A stretch of DNA of 64,000 nucleotides from Mesorhizobium sp. CA14 (GTDB lineage Bacteria; Pseudomonadota; Alphaproteobacteria; Rhizobiales; Rhizobiaceae): assembly GCF_020165195.1 (NCBI RefSeq), contig NZ_JAIUHR010000003.1:62001-126000 (forward strand), read 5' to 3'. Both the position numbers and the translations under genes were made by a program. Under the pieces are notes generated by a model that saw nothing but the letters and a program-made list of their open reading frames with translations, was not told where the DNA came from and did not search any database. Shown here piece after piece: positions 53,753 to 63,199 of this stretch. The number at the start of each line of letters is the position of its first letter. The first letter of the stretch is position 1.

Positions 53753-55822
53753 CTATGCCAAGTTGCCCTGCAGTACTTTCAGCTTAGCCTTCTTCGGGCT
53801 GCGCGCCGTCAACCATTCGCGTGCCTTGTCCTGCGGCATCGGGAAGGCGATGGAATAGCCCTGCACCTGGTCGCAGCCGATCGCCATCAGCGAGTCGAGC
53901 TCCGCCTCGGTTTCGGCGCCCTCGGCTACGATCGAGATGCCGAGCCCGCGGGCAAGCTCGGTGATGGCGCGCACGATCTTGGAGTTGTCGCCATTCTCGT
54001 TGATGTTCTGGACGAAGCGGCGGTCGATCTTCAGCCGGTCGATCTCGTTCGGGTTGACGTGGCTGAGCGAGGCATAGCCGGTGCCGAAATCGTCGAGCTC
54101 GAGATGCACGCCCGCGGCGCGGATGTGGCGCAGCTTCGCGGCGATCCCGGTCTTCTCGTCATCGAGGATGACGGATTCGACGATCTCCAGCGCCAGCTTC
54201 TGAGGCGGCAGTCCGGCGCGCTCCAGCGTGCCGAACAGGAAGCTGTCGAAATCGGGCTCGCGCAGTTCCGTGCCCGAGACGTTGACGGCGATGCGCCCGA
54301 AATCGATGCCGGCGCGGTCCCATTCGGCGGCTTCCTCGATCGCCTTGGCGATGACGATGCGGCCGACATCCGGCATGAAGCCGCATTTTTCGGCGACGGG
54401 GATGAATTCGCCGGGCGAGATCATGCCGCGCGTCGCATGCTTCCAGCGCACCAGCGCCTCGATGCCGCTGATCTTGCCGCTGGTCAGCGACACTTGCGGC
54501 TGGAAATAGACCTCGAAGCTCTTGTTGGCGATCGCCGTGCGGATGTCCTGTTCGAGCTGCTTGCGGTAATCGAGCTCGCGCCGCAGTTCCTCGGAGAAGA
54601 AGGAGAAATTGCCGCCGCCGAGCTTCTTGGCCGAATAGAGCGCCAGGTCGGCATGGACGAGCAGGTCCTGCGCGTTGTCGGCGTCGACCGGATAGACCGC
54701 GATGCCGGCGCTGGCGCCGGGCATGATGGTCGTGCCCTGGAAGGTGATAGGCTCGTTGATCTCGTCGAGGATGCGCTTGGCCAGCGCATGGATGTCCTCG
54801 GTCGTGCCGGCGCCGTTGAGGATCATGACGAACTCGTCGCCGCCGAGCCGCGCGCACAGATCCGAGGCGCGGCAGGAATCGCGCATGCGCTGGGCGGTCA
54901 CCACCAGCACGTAGTCGCCTGCCGCATGCCCCAGAGTATCGTTGATCTGCTTGAAACGGTCGAGATCGAGCTGGATCACTGCCAGGCGCTCGCGGCGGCG
55001 GTGCGCTCCCTTGATCAGCGTGTCGAAATGGTCGGTGAGGAAGGTGCGGTTGTGCAGCCCCGTCAGACCGTCATGCACAGCTATGAAAGCCATCGAGTTG
55101 CGCGCGTCGACCAGCTCGCGCGTCTTGCGCAGGATGGCGTTGGACATCGGCCGGAAGATGAACAGCGCTACCAGCACGATGACGCCGAGCGTGGCGAAAA
55201 ACAGCGTGCGGTGCAAGTCGAGGATGTTGCTGGATTTTTCGTCGGCGAAGGCGCTGATGCGCTGGCCGAGGGCGGCATAGCCGGACATAGTGGCGTTGGC
55301 GACGGAAGCGTCGAGGCCGACGCGGTCGCCGCCGCCCTTATACCCATCGGTTTGCATCCCGAGCTGCGACGCGAAGGACGAGACCAGCCTGTCGCCATTG
55401 GCAACGAGGCCGACCGAGAAGTAGTCGAGGTGGAAAGGCTTGCTGAACAGCACATATTCAATCGACTTAGGGTCGTTGCGCGCCGGCGAGAGCGGATCGG
55501 CGCCGGTCTCCCTGAGCAGCCGATCGTAATTGGTCTCGAACTCGCCCGTCGCCTGCTTGAGCGCAGTGACCAGCGCCGGCTGCTTGTCGCGCGAGGCAGC
55601 GCCCGTGGCGCTGGCCAGGAAGACGATGCGCTGCGACAACGCCTTCTGGGTCGAGACGATGTCGAGCAGCGCCTCATTGTGCTGCTGCTGCGCCATCAAC
55701 TGCTGCAGAAGGATGAAGGAGGCGATCACCATGGCGGCAATGATCGTCAGCGCCAGCCAGTAGCCGGTCTTGATGAGCAGGATCAGCTTGCGCGAAACAC
55801 TCTGCACGGGCTGCTGCGACAT
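53753..55822 (-). CDS. GGDEF-EAL cyclic-di-GMP protein with periplasmic sensor
   Basis: About 689 residues. Two membrane helices (residues ~13-40 and ~220-240) enclose a PilJ-like periplasmic region (STQKALSQRIVFLASA). The GGDEF domain has the intact motif RLGGDEF, with an RASD inhibition site five residues before it. The EAL domain has EALVRW, FDSFLF, ELDDFGTGYASL and KIDRRFV, all features of an active phosphodiesterase. Both synthesis and breakdown of c-di-GMP are possible. ATG 55822 follows GGAGGG; a frame extending to 56140 overlaps the kbl leader and is rejected. Confidence 0.93.
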   Translation of the reverse strand: MSQQPVQSVSRKLILLIKTGYWLALTIIAAMVIASFILLQQLMAQQQHNEALLDIVSTQKALSQRIVFLASATGAASRDKQPALVTALKQATGEFETNYDRLLRETGADPLSPARNDPKSIEYVLFSKPFHLDYFSVGLVANGDRLVSSFASQLGMQTDGYKGGGDRVGLDASVANATMSGYAALGQRISAFADEKSSNILDLHRTLFFATLGVIVLVALFIFRPMSNAILRKTRELVDARNSMAFIAVHDGLTGLHNRTFLTDHFDTLIKGAHRRRERLAVIQLDLDRFKQINDTLGHAAGDYVLVVTAQRMRDSCRASDLCARLGGDEFVMILNGAGTTEDIHALAKRILDEINEPITFQGTTIMPGASAGIAVYPVDADNAQDLLVHADLALYSAKKLGGGNFSFFSEELRRELDYRKQLEQDIRTAIANKSFEVYFQPQVSLTSGKISGIEALVRWKHATRGMISPGEFIPVAEKCGFMPDVGRIVIAKAIEEAAEWDRAGIDFGRIAVNVSGTELREPDFDSFLFGTLERAGLPPQKLALEIVESVILDDEKTGIAAKLRHIRAAGVHLELDDFGTGYASLSHVNPNEIDRLKIDRRFVQNINENGDNSKIVRAITELARGLGISIVAEGAETEAELDSLMAIGCDQVQGYSIAFPMPQDKAREWLTARSPKKAKLKVLQGNLA

Positions 55823-56114
55823 AACTTGCTGACCCTCCGGTCGACCGATTTCCTGCCAAGGATTTCGTGGCGGGAAAACGATTACCTTGAGAGGGTTAAC
55901 AGGCCGGCAAGGGTGATCGCGGTGGCGCGGCAAAACTCGCAAGATGGTTATCACGTCCTTTCCCGCACACCCCATTTTTGATCGCATCACCATCGTACCG
56001 TCGCAAAGGATTGCGCTCGAGCTTTCGCGACGCCACCGAAGCGGTCGCTTTTGCGATGGATTTTTTGCAGCCATAGCGCGACAGTTCCGGCCTCGAACCG
56101 AACAGGGCCGGACC
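55823..56114. other. Divergent promoter region between GGDEF-EAL and kbl genes
   Basis: 292 bp without a gene. It must contain both promoters. A weak dyad (GCGAC...GTCGC near 56024-56048) is visible; no convincing terminator, riboswitch or known operator was recognised. Confidence 0.4.
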
Positions 56115-57302
56115 ATGAGCAAAGCATTCCTTTCCCACATCGACAGCGAGCTCCAGGGCTTGAAATCGGCCGGGCTCTACAAGTCCGAGCGGGTCATTTC
56201 CTCCATGCAGTCCGCCGAGATCGAGGTCGGCGGCGAGAGGGTGCTGAATTTCTGCGCCAACAACTATCTTGGTCTCGCCGACAGCCCGGATCTGCGCGAC
56301 GCGGCAAAGCACGCGCTCGACCGCTACGGCTACGGCATGGCCTCGGTGCGCTTCATCTGCGGCACGCAGGAGGAGCACAAGGAACTCGAGGCGACGATCT
56401 CCTCCTTCCTCGGCATGGAGGACACCATCCTCTATTCTTCCTGCTTCGACGCCAATGGCGGCCTGTTCGAGACGCTGCTTGGCGAGCAGGACGCCATCAT
56501 CTCCGATGCGCTCAACCACGCCTCGATCATCGATGGCGTCAGGCTTTCCAAGGCCAAGCGTTTCCGCTACGCCAACAACGACATGGCCGATCTCGAAGCC
56601 CGCCTGAAGGAGGCGAAGGACTGCCGCTTCCGGCTGATTGCCACCGACGGCGTGTTCTCGATGGACGGCATCATCGCCAATCTCAAGGGCGTCTGCGACC
56701 TTGCCGAGAAATACGATGCCATGGTCATGGTCGACGACAGCCATGCGGTCGGCTTCGTCGGCAGGAACGGCCGCGGCTCGGCCGAGCATTGCGGCGTCGA
56801 GGGCAGGGTGGACATCATCACCGGCACGCTCGGCAAGGCGCTGGGCGGTGCCTCCGGCGGCTACACATCGGGCAAGAGAGAGGTCGTTGACTGGCTGCGC
56901 CAACGCTCGCGGCCCTATCTGTTCTCCAACACGCTGATGCCGGCGATCGCCGGCGCCTCGATCAAGGTATTCGACCTGATCCGTCATGGCGACGCGCTGC
57001 GCGAGCGCCTATATGCCAATGCGGACCGGTTCCGCTCCAAGATGGGCAAGCTGGGCTTCACGCTGGCCGGCGCCGATCATCCGATCATCCCGGTGATGCT
57101 GGGCGACGCGGCGCTGGCGCAGGAGATGGCGCAGCGCATGCTGAAGCGCGGCATTTATGTCATAGGCTTCTCCTTCCCGGTGGTGCCGAAGGGCCAGGCT
57201 CGCATCCGCTCGCAGATGTCTGCCGGCCATTCCAGCGCCGATGTCGACAGGGCGGTCGCGGCTTTCGGCGCGATCGGCAAGGAACTGGGCGTGATTTCCT
57301 GA
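56115..57302 (+). CDS. kbl: Glycine C-acetyltransferase (2-amino-3-ketobutyrate CoA ligase)
   Basis: A 395-residue PLP enzyme of the alpha-oxoamine synthase family. It converts 2-amino-3-ketobutyrate and CoA to glycine and acetyl-CoA, the second step of threonine degradation. Landmarks: [47 protein letters not shown], and the PLP lysine in [16 protein letters not shown] 56115 is chosen over a frame that begins 171 bp upstream. tdh follows 52 bp later. Confidence 0.95.
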   Translation: MSKAFLSHIDSELQGLKSAGLYKSERVISSMQSAEIEVGGERVLNFCANNYLGLADSPDLRDAAKHALDRYGYGMASVRFICGTQEEHKELEATISSFLGMEDTILYSSCFDANGGLFETLLGEQDAIISDALNHASIIDGVRLSKAKRFRYANNDMADLEARLKEAKDCRFRLIATDGVFSMDGIIANLKGVCDLAEKYDAMVMVDDSHAVGFVGRNGRGSAEHCGVEGRVDIITGTLGKALGGASGGYTSGKREVVDWLRQRSRPYLFSNTLMPAIAGASIKVFDLIRHGDALRERLYANADRFRSKMGKLGFTLAGADHPIIPVMLGDAALAQEMAQRMLKRGIYVIGFSFPVVPKGQARIRSQMSAGHSSADVDRAVAAFGAIGKELGVIS

Positions 57303-57354
57303 CCGGCCGATATCGAAAAGCGATTCCGGATCAAGAGATTCGAAGGACAAAAGA

Positions 57355-58389
57355 ATGTCGAACATGATGAAGGCGCTGGTGAAGGCCAAGGCCGAGCCTG
57401 GCATCTGGATGGAACAGGTGCCGGTGCCGGAGATCGGTCCCAACGACGTGCTGATCGAGGTCAAGAAGACCGCGATCTGCGGCACCGACGTCCATATCTA
57501 CAATTGGGACCAGTGGGCGCAGAAGACGGTGCCCGTGCCGATGGTGACAGGCCATGAATTCGTCGGCACCGTTGCGGATTTCGGCGCGGCCGTCACCGAG
57601 TACAAGGTCGGCCAGCGCGTCTCGGGTGAGGGTCACATCGTCTGCGGCCACTGCCGCAACTGCCGCGCGGGCAGGGGGCATCTCTGCCGCAACACACTCG
57701 GCGTCGGCGTCAATCGCCCCGGCGCCTTCGGCGAGTATGTGGCCATCCCGCAGCACAATGTCGTGCCGATCCCCGACGACGTGCCCGACGAGATCGCAGC
57801 CATCTTCGATCCATTGGGCAATGCCGTGCACACGGCCTTGTCCTTTGATCTCGTCGGCGAGGACGTGCTGGTCACCGGCGCCGGCCCGATCGGCATCATG
57901 GGCGCGCTCGTGGCGCAATGCGTCGGCGCGCGAAAGGTCGTCATCACCGATATCAACCCGGTGCGGTTGGATCTGGCGCGAAAACTCGGTGTCCAGCATG
58001 TCGTCGACGCCTCGAAGGAAAAGCTGCGCGACGTCATGCCGTCGATCGGCATGACCGAAGGTTTCGACGTCGGGTTGGAGATGTCGGGCGCCGCCCCCGC
58101 CTTCCGCGACATGATCGACACCATGAACAATGGCGGCAAGATCGCCATCCTCGGCATCGCGCCGACCGGCTTCGAGATCGACTGGAACAAGGTCATCTTC
58201 AAGATGCTGCATCTGAAGGGCATCTATGGTCGCGAGATGTTCGAGACCTGGTACAAGATGATCGCCCTGGTGCAAGGCCCGCTGGATGTCTCGGGGCTGA
58301 TCACGCACCGGATCGGGATCGACGATTTCCAGGTGGGGTTCGACGCGATGAGGAGCGGCAGTTCGGGCAAGGTGGTGATGAACTGGTGA
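57355..58389 (+). CDS. tdh: L-threonine 3-dehydrogenase
   Basis: A 344-residue zinc-dependent medium-chain dehydrogenase that oxidises threonine with NAD+ to 2-amino-3-ketobutyrate, the substrate of Kbl. The catalytic zinc site is in [11 protein letters not shown] and GHEFVG. The structural zinc cysteines are in [15 protein letters not shown]. The NAD-binding motif is [21 protein letters not shown] precedes the ATG. It forms an operon with kbl. Confidence 0.96.
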   Translation: MSNMMKALVKAKAEPGIWMEQVPVPEIGPNDVLIEVKKTAICGTDVHIYNWDQWAQKTVPVPMVTGHEFVGTVADFGAAVTEYKVGQRVSGEGHIVCGHCRNCRAGRGHLCRNTLGVGVNRPGAFGEYVAIPQHNVVPIPDDVPDEIAAIFDPLGNAVHTALSFDLVGEDVLVTGAGPIGIMGALVAQCVGARKVVITDINPVRLDLARKLGVQHVVDASKEKLRDVMPSIGMTEGFDVGLEMSGAAPAFRDMIDTMNNGGKIAILGIAPTGFEIDWNKVIFKMLHLKGIYGREMFETWYKMIALVQGPLDVSGLITHRIGIDDFQVGFDAMRSGSSGKVVMNW

Positions 58390-58416
58390 GGCCTCTGGAG
58401 AGATGTCGAGTTCCTT

Positions 58417-58594
58417 CGCCCCCCTCTCTGTCCTGCCGGACATCTCCCCCTCAAGGGGGGAGATCAGCCGTCACGCCGGCCCTCGCCAATAACCAGCGTC
58501 GCAGAAAAGGCGCCGTCGCTGAAGCTGCTAATCTCCCCCCAAGAGGGGGAGATGTCCGGCAGGACAGAGGGGGGCGCTGGCCCGCCAGCCTCTC
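58417..58594. repeat. Large palindromic element, family 1 copy 3
   Basis: CCCCCCTCTCTGTCCTGCCGG, then ACATCTCCCCCTCAAGGGG on the left; AATCTCCCCCCAAGAGGGGG and GTCCGGCAGGACAGAGGGGG on the right. The two sides are mutual inverted repeats. It lies between the convergent ends of tdh and the MarR gene, 3 bp from the latter's stop. Confidence 0.85.
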
Positions 58595-58596
58595 AT

Positions 58597-59040
58597 CTAC
58601 TTTCTCTCCAAAGCCCCTTCCAGCGCTGCCACTCCCCTGACGATCGCCACGCGCTCCTCGTCGCTCAGCCTCGCCAGCAGCTCCCCCTCAAACGCCTTCG
58701 CCAGCGGCACCATCTCGCGATAAGTCGCGAGCCCCGTCTTGGTCAGCGCCAGATGCTCGACACGCCGATCATTCTCATCCGGCGTGCGTGTCAGCCAGCG
58801 TCGCCGTTCCAACTCCGCCACTGCCCGCGACACCTTCGTCTTGTGCATGGCCGATTGTTCGCCGAGTTCCGTCGCCGTCATCGTTCCGCGTTCACCCAGC
58901 CCGGAGAGCGTGCGCCATTCCGGCCGCGTTAGGCCGTGGCGTTCCTTGTAGATGCGCGAGAACTCGCGGCTGACGGTGTCGGCAAGCCGGTAGAGCCGGT
59001 AGGGCAGGAACCTTTCCAGCTCGAGAATATCCGGTTCCAT
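58597..59040 (-). CDS. MarR-family regulator divergent from hmgA
   Basis: About 147 residues of MarR type. The winged helix includes LTRPEWRTLSGLGERGTMTATELGE, then KTKVSRAVAELERRRWLTR and the wing DENDRRVEHLALT (in parts). ATG 59040 follows GGGAGCG; an upstream frame to 59118 is less likely. It is divergent from hmgA with 131 bp between, where GTTACA occurs twice (about 59075-59095). It probably represses the homogentisate genes. Confidence 0.85.
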   Translation of the reverse strand: MEPDILELERFLPYRLYRLADTVSREFSRIYKERHGLTRPEWRTLSGLGERGTMTATELGEQSAMHKTKVSRAVAELERRRWLTRTPDENDRRVEHLALTKTGLATYREMVPLAKAFEGELLARLSDEERVAIVRGVAALEGALERK

Positions 59041-59171
59041 GAAGCGCTCCCGGTATGCATCGTGGCCGTTGATAGTTACATTTTCGATGGTTACAAATGA
59101 AACCAGTTTGGTCAACATCGCCGGCAGGCCGCGTCTCGGGACGCCTGCAAGCCGGGATCAGGGAGGATCGG

Positions 59172-60485
59172 ATGGGCTTTTCCTACATGCCGGGCTTCGG
59201 CAACGATTTCGAAACCGAGACGCTGCCTGGTTCGCTGCCGCAGGGCCGCAACTCGCCGCAGCGGCCGGCCTACGGCCTCTATGCCGAGCAGCTTTCGGGC
59301 TCGCCCTTCACCGCGCCGCGCGGTACCAACGAGCGCTCCTGGCTCTACCGCATCCGTCCGAGCGTAAAGCACACCGGCCGCTTCAAGGGCGCCAGCTACC
59401 CTTGGTGGAAGACAGGCCCCAATATCGGTGACCACGAGCTGGCGCTCGGCCAATACCGCTGGAACCCGACGCCGATGCCGACCGAGCCGACCGATTTCAT
59501 TTCCGGCATGCGTACTTTCACCACGGCCGGCGATGCGGTCGGCCAGTCCGGCATGGCCGCGCATGTCTATGTCGCCAACCGATCGATGGTGGACGACCAT
59601 TTCTTCAACGCCGACGGCGAATTGCTGGTCGTGCCGCAGGTGGGCGCGCTGCGCTTCGTCACCGAAATGGGCGTGATCGAGCTTCGCCCCGGCGAGATTG
59701 CGGTGCTGCCGCGCGGCCTGGTCTTCAAGGTCGAGCTCGCCGACAAGGAGGCGCGCGGCTATGTCTGCGAGAATTACGGCGCCAAGTTCACCATGCCCGA
59801 CCGCGGCCCGATCGGCGCCAATTGCCTGGCCAATCCGCGCGACTTCAAGACACCCTGCGCCTGGTTCGAGGAGAAAGAGACGCCCTGCCGCCTGATCGTC
59901 AAATGGTGCGGCACCTTCCATGTCACCGAACTCGGTCATTCACCGCTCGATGTCGTCGCCTGGCACGGCAACTACGCGCCTTACAAATATGATCTGGCGA
60001 CGTTTTCCCCGGTCGGCGCCATCTTGTTCGACCACCCGGACCCGTCGATCTTTACCGTGCTGACGGCGCCGAGCGGCGAGGAGGGCACGGCCAATGTCGA
60101 TTTCGTCATCTTCCCGCCGCGCTGGCTGGTGGCAGAAAACACGTTTCGGCCGCCTTGGTACCACCGCAACATCATGAGCGAGTTCATGGGGCTGATCCAT
60201 GGCCAGTACGACGCCAAGGAAGAGGGTTTTGTTCCTGGCGGCATCAGCCTGCACAATCAGATGCTGGCGCATGGACCGGACGCGTCCGGCTTCGAGAAGG
60301 CGACGCGCGCCGACCTGAAGCCGGTCAAGCTCGACAACACCCTGGCCTTCATGTTCGAGACGCGCTTTCCGCAGATGCTGACCCGCTACGCCGCCGAGCT
60401 CGGCACCTTGCAGGAGAACTATATCGACTGCTGGGCCGACCTGAAGAAGCGCTTCAACGGGACCCCGGAAGGCGATTGGTCTTGA
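59172..60485 (+). CDS. hmgA: Homogentisate 1,2-dioxygenase
   Basis: A 437-residue iron dioxygenase that opens homogentisate to maleylacetoacetate in tyrosine catabolism. Landmarks: [12 protein letters not shown] at the start, the active-site region [21 protein letters not shown], and the iron-ligand segment [19 protein letters not shown] 59172 follows AGGGAGGA; an upstream ATG at 59097 overlaps the regulator's promoter area. It is the first gene of the unit with an MBL gene, fahA and dinB. Confidence 0.96.
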   Translation: MGFSYMPGFGNDFETETLPGSLPQGRNSPQRPAYGLYAEQLSGSPFTAPRGTNERSWLYRIRPSVKHTGRFKGASYPWWKTGPNIGDHELALGQYRWNPTPMPTEPTDFISGMRTFTTAGDAVGQSGMAAHVYVANRSMVDDHFFNADGELLVVPQVGALRFVTEMGVIELRPGEIAVLPRGLVFKVELADKEARGYVCENYGAKFTMPDRGPIGANCLANPRDFKTPCAWFEEKETPCRLIVKWCGTFHVTELGHSPLDVVAWHGNYAPYKYDLATFSPVGAILFDHPDPSIFTVLTAPSGEEGTANVDFVIFPPRWLVAENTFRPPWYHRNIMSEFMGLIHGQYDAKEEGFVPGGISLHNQMLAHGPDASGFEKATRADLKPVKLDNTLAFMFETRFPQMLTRYAAELGTLQENYIDCWADLKKRFNGTPEGDWS

Positions 60486-60495
60486 GGCACGCCCG

Positions 60496-61383
60496 ATGAA
60501 TGACCGGCTGGTGCTTCTGGGCTCCAAGGGCGGCCCGGCGTTGCGGCCGGGCGGTCCATGGCCGACCTCCTCACTGCTGGAACTCGGTGGACGAACCATT
60601 GTTGTCGATTGCGGGCTTGGCGTCACGCGCGGCCTGGTCGATGCCGGCATAAGCCTGAAGGCGCTCGACCTCATCTTCATCACGCATCTCCATTCTGACC
60701 ATGTGCTGGAACTCGGGCCGCTGATCCACACCGCCTGGACCGCTGGTCTGGCGACGCCGGTAACCATTTACGGCCCGCCCGGCACCAACCACTGCTGGCA
60801 GCATTTCTGCCAGGCGATGGAGTTCGACATCGAGATCCGCATTGCCGACGAAGGCAGGCCGGATATTCGCGACTTCGTCTCGGTCGAGGAGTTCCGCGAA
60901 GGGCTGGTCCTGCAGGACGGCGGCCTGACGGTGACGGCGTTGCGTGTCGACCATCCGCCTGTGACCGACTGTTTCGCGCTGCGTTTCGAGCAGGGCGGCA
61001 AGAGCGTGGTGTTTTCCGCCGACACCGCCTTCTTTCCGCCACTGGCTGAGTTTGCCAAAGCTGCCGACATCCTTGTCCATGAGGCCATGCTGGAGGAAGG
61101 CGTGGAGCGACTGGTCGCCAGGACTGGCAACGGCGCGCGGCTGCGCGAGCATCTCCTAGCCAGCCACAGCTTTGCCGGGGAAGCAGGCCGCATCGCCAGC
61201 GATGCCGGGGCGAAGCGGCTTGTGCTCAACCATCTCATTCCAGCCGACGATCCGGCGATCGGCGAAGCCGACTGGATCGACGCCGTCAGGAAAACTTGGT
61301 CCGGCGACTTGACGATTGCCCGCGACGGCCTTGTTGTACCGCTAAGCGGCGAACACGCCGCGTCAGGAGAGGAAACCGCATGA
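60496..61383 (+). CDS. MBL-fold metallohydrolase in the homogentisate operon
   Basis: A 295-residue metallo-beta-lactamase-fold protein. The metal motif is THLHSDH. Other signature positions are VVDCGLGVTRGLVDAG, VFSADTAFFPP and LVLNHLIPADDP. The layout resembles RNase Z/arylsulfatase-type hydrolases. It lies 10 bp after hmgA and overlaps fahA (ATGA), so it belongs to the catabolic operon. It occupies the place where maleylacetoacetate isomerase could be expected, but nothing in the sequence supports that activity. Substrate unknown. Confidence 0.8.
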   Translation: MNDRLVLLGSKGGPALRPGGPWPTSSLLELGGRTIVVDCGLGVTRGLVDAGISLKALDLIFITHLHSDHVLELGPLIHTAWTAGLATPVTIYGPPGTNHCWQHFCQAMEFDIEIRIADEGRPDIRDFVSVEEFREGLVLQDGGLTVTALRVDHPPVTDCFALRFEQGGKSVVFSADTAFFPPLAEFAKAADILVHEAMLEEGVERLVARTGNGARLREHLLASHSFAGEAGRIASDAGAKRLVLNHLIPADDPAIGEADWIDAVRKTWSGDLTIARDGLVVPLSGEHAASGEETA

Positions 61384-62393
61384 AGCTTGCCACACTGAAG
61401 AACGGGACGCGCGACGGGAAGCTGGTCGTGGTCTCGCGTGATCTGACGCGGTTCACGGATGCCTCCTTCCTGGTGCCGACGCTGCAGGCCGCGCTCGACG
61501 ACTGGCGGCGCATCGCGCCGCATCTGGCGGCCATGGCGGAATCGCTGGAGGCCAACGCGGTGCCTTCGGCGCGCTTTCATGAGCACGACGCGCATTCGCC
61601 GCTGCCGCGCGCCTATCAATGGGCGGACGGCTCGGCCTATGTGAACCATGTCGAGCTGGTGCGGAAGGCACGCGGCGCCGAGATGCCGGCGAGCTTCTGG
61701 TCCGATCCGCTGATCTACCAGGGCGGCTCGGACTCCTTCATTGCGCCGCGCGACCCGATCCGCATGGCGGACGAAACCTTCGGCATCGACATGGAGGCCG
61801 AGGTCGCGGTCGTCGTCGACGATGTGCCGATGGGCGCCAGTCTGGAACAAGCGAAGGAGGCAATCCGCCTCGTCATGCTGGTCAACGACGTCACACTGCG
61901 CGCCGTCACCGGGCCGGAACTGGCAAAAGGGTTTGGCTTCTTCCAATCGAAACCCTCTTCGGCCTTCTCGCCGGTCGCGGTCACGCCCGACGAACTGGGC
62001 GATGCTTGGGACGGCGGCAAGGTCAATCTCGCGCTGTTGGTCGACGTCAACGGCAAGCCGTTTGGCCGCGCCAATGCCGGCCTCGACATGACCTTCGATT
62101 TCCCGGCGCTGATCGTGCATGCCGCCAAGACGCGACCGCTCGCCGCCGGCACCATCATTGGCTCGGGCACCGTCTCCAACAAGCTCGATGGCGGGCCGGG
62201 CAAGCCCGTCTCGGCGGGCGGCGCCGGGTATTCCTGCATCGCCGAGCTGCGTATGATCGAGACCATCGAGTCAGGCGAGCCGAAGACGCCTTTCCTGCGT
62301 TTCGGCGACACGGTGCGCATCGAGATGAAGGACAGAACCGGCCATTCGATCTTCGGCGCCATCGAGCAGAAGGTCGAGAAATACGAGAGGTGA
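61380..62393 (+). CDS. fahA: Fumarylacetoacetate hydrolase family protein
   Basis: A 337-residue FAH-family enzyme that splits fumarylacetoacetate into fumarate and acetoacetate, the last step of tyrosine degradation. Landmarks: DETFGIDMEAEVAVVVDDVP (metal-binding Glu/Asp), LVMLVNDVTLRAVTG, AKGFGFFQSKPSSAFSPVAVTPDELG (in part) and GTIIGSGTVSNK. The ATG overlaps the MBL stop by four bases; a longer upstream frame is rejected. Confidence 0.92.
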   Translation: MKLATLKNGTRDGKLVVVSRDLTRFTDASFLVPTLQAALDDWRRIAPHLAAMAESLEANAVPSARFHEHDAHSPLPRAYQWADGSAYVNHVELVRKARGAEMPASFWSDPLIYQGGSDSFIAPRDPIRMADETFGIDMEAEVAVVVDDVPMGASLEQAKEAIRLVMLVNDVTLRAVTGPELAKGFGFFQSKPSSAFSPVAVTPDELGDAWDGGKVNLALLVDVNGKPFGRANAGLDMTFDFPALIVHAAKTRPLAAGTIIGSGTVSNKLDGGPGKPVSAGGAGYSCIAELRMIETIESGEPKTPFLRFGDTVRIEMKDRTGHSIFGAIEQKVEKYER

Positions 62394-62414
62394 GGGGGCG
62401 TTGAGGCGGTGACC

Positions 62415-62951
62415 ATGCTGGAGCATCTGCGCCGCATGGCGCGCAACAATCTCTGGTCGAACGACCGGCTCTACCGCGCGGTGCTTGCGCTTCAGCCCGG
62501 CGAGTTCGAGGCCGGCCGCACCAGCTTTTTTCCGTCGATCAGGGAGACTCTCAACCACATCCTCGCGGTCGACCTTCTCTATCTCGACTTCCTGACGGAT
62601 GGAGGCCGTGGTGCCGCAGCGTACGATGACTACGTGCCGTTCGACGATGCGGCGAGCCTGGCTGAGGCACAAGCCGATTTCGACCGCCGGCTGACTGCCT
62701 TTTGCGATGGACTCTCCGAAGCCGATCTCGACCGCCGCGTCATCACCGACCGGCGCGAGTACGGCATGATTCCCGAGCGCATCGGCGATATCCTCGCCCA
62801 TCTTTTCCTGCATGATACCCACCATCGTGGCCAGGTGCACGCCATGCTTTCCGGCACCTCCGTTCCGCCACCGCAACTGGATGAGTTCCTGCTCGACTAC
62901 GACCTGAAGCTCAGAAAGGATGAAGTCGAGCGGCTGGGGCTGCAGCCTTAA
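62415..62951 (+). CDS. DinB-family protein
   Basis: About 178 residues. The DinB/YfiT four-helix bundle is indicated by RNNLWSNDRLYRAVLAL, the first metal His in RETLNHILAVDLLYLDFL, and the His pair in LFLHDTHHRGQVHAML. These three His form the usual metal triad. Some family members act as thiol-dependent transferases or isomerases, so a maleylacetoacetate isomerase role is worth considering here but unproven. ATG 62415 is preferred to GTG 62409. It is 21 bp after fahA. The stop overlaps the end of the phd relic on the other strand. Confidence 0.8.
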   Translation: MLEHLRRMARNNLWSNDRLYRAVLALQPGEFEAGRTSFFPSIRETLNHILAVDLLYLDFLTDGGRGAAAYDDYVPFDDAASLAEAQADFDRRLTAFCDGLSEADLDRRVITDRREYGMIPERIGDILAHLFLHDTHHRGQVHAMLSGTSVPPPQLDEFLLDYDLKLRKDEVERLGLQP

Positions 62952-63135
62952 GCACTCGACCTATCCAACTCGGTTGAAACCGCACCGTCGCCGGGCGAAA
63001 TGCCGTGCTTCGCCGGAGGCGGCAAAAGACGCGCTACAGCTTTCCCGCGCCGGGTGATCACGATCTCCTCGCCAGCGTTGGCGCGCCTGACAGTTCCGAC
63101 AGTTTGGCCCCGGCTTCGGTTATAGAGACGTTCAC
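62948..63135 (-). pseudogene. Frameshifted Phd/YefM-type antitoxin relic
   Basis: A GTG start at 63135 opens MNVSITEAGAKLSEL, the N terminus of Phd/YefM antitoxins. The frame is lost near 63090. In the shifted frame the family pattern continues: RANAGEEIVITRRGKAVARL, then PPPAKHG, to a TAA at 62948-62950. The span is 188 bp; one added base would give an intact 62-residue protein. No cognate toxin lies downstream, where dinB sits on the opposite strand. A sequencing error is the alternative. Confidence 0.7.
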
Positions 63136-63199
63136 GGCTCCACCCCTTGGGACCGGGGCTTAGATCAATGCCGGTCGAGCCGCAAACGAGCTTTCGGCC

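Noticed and set aside
53723..55981. 752-codon plus-strand open frame
   Set aside because: Antisense to the GGDEF-EAL gene, whose GGDEF and EAL motifs are intact.
56024..56060. Possible leader hairpin before kbl
   Set aside because: Only a 5-bp dyad could be drawn with confidence, too weak to call.
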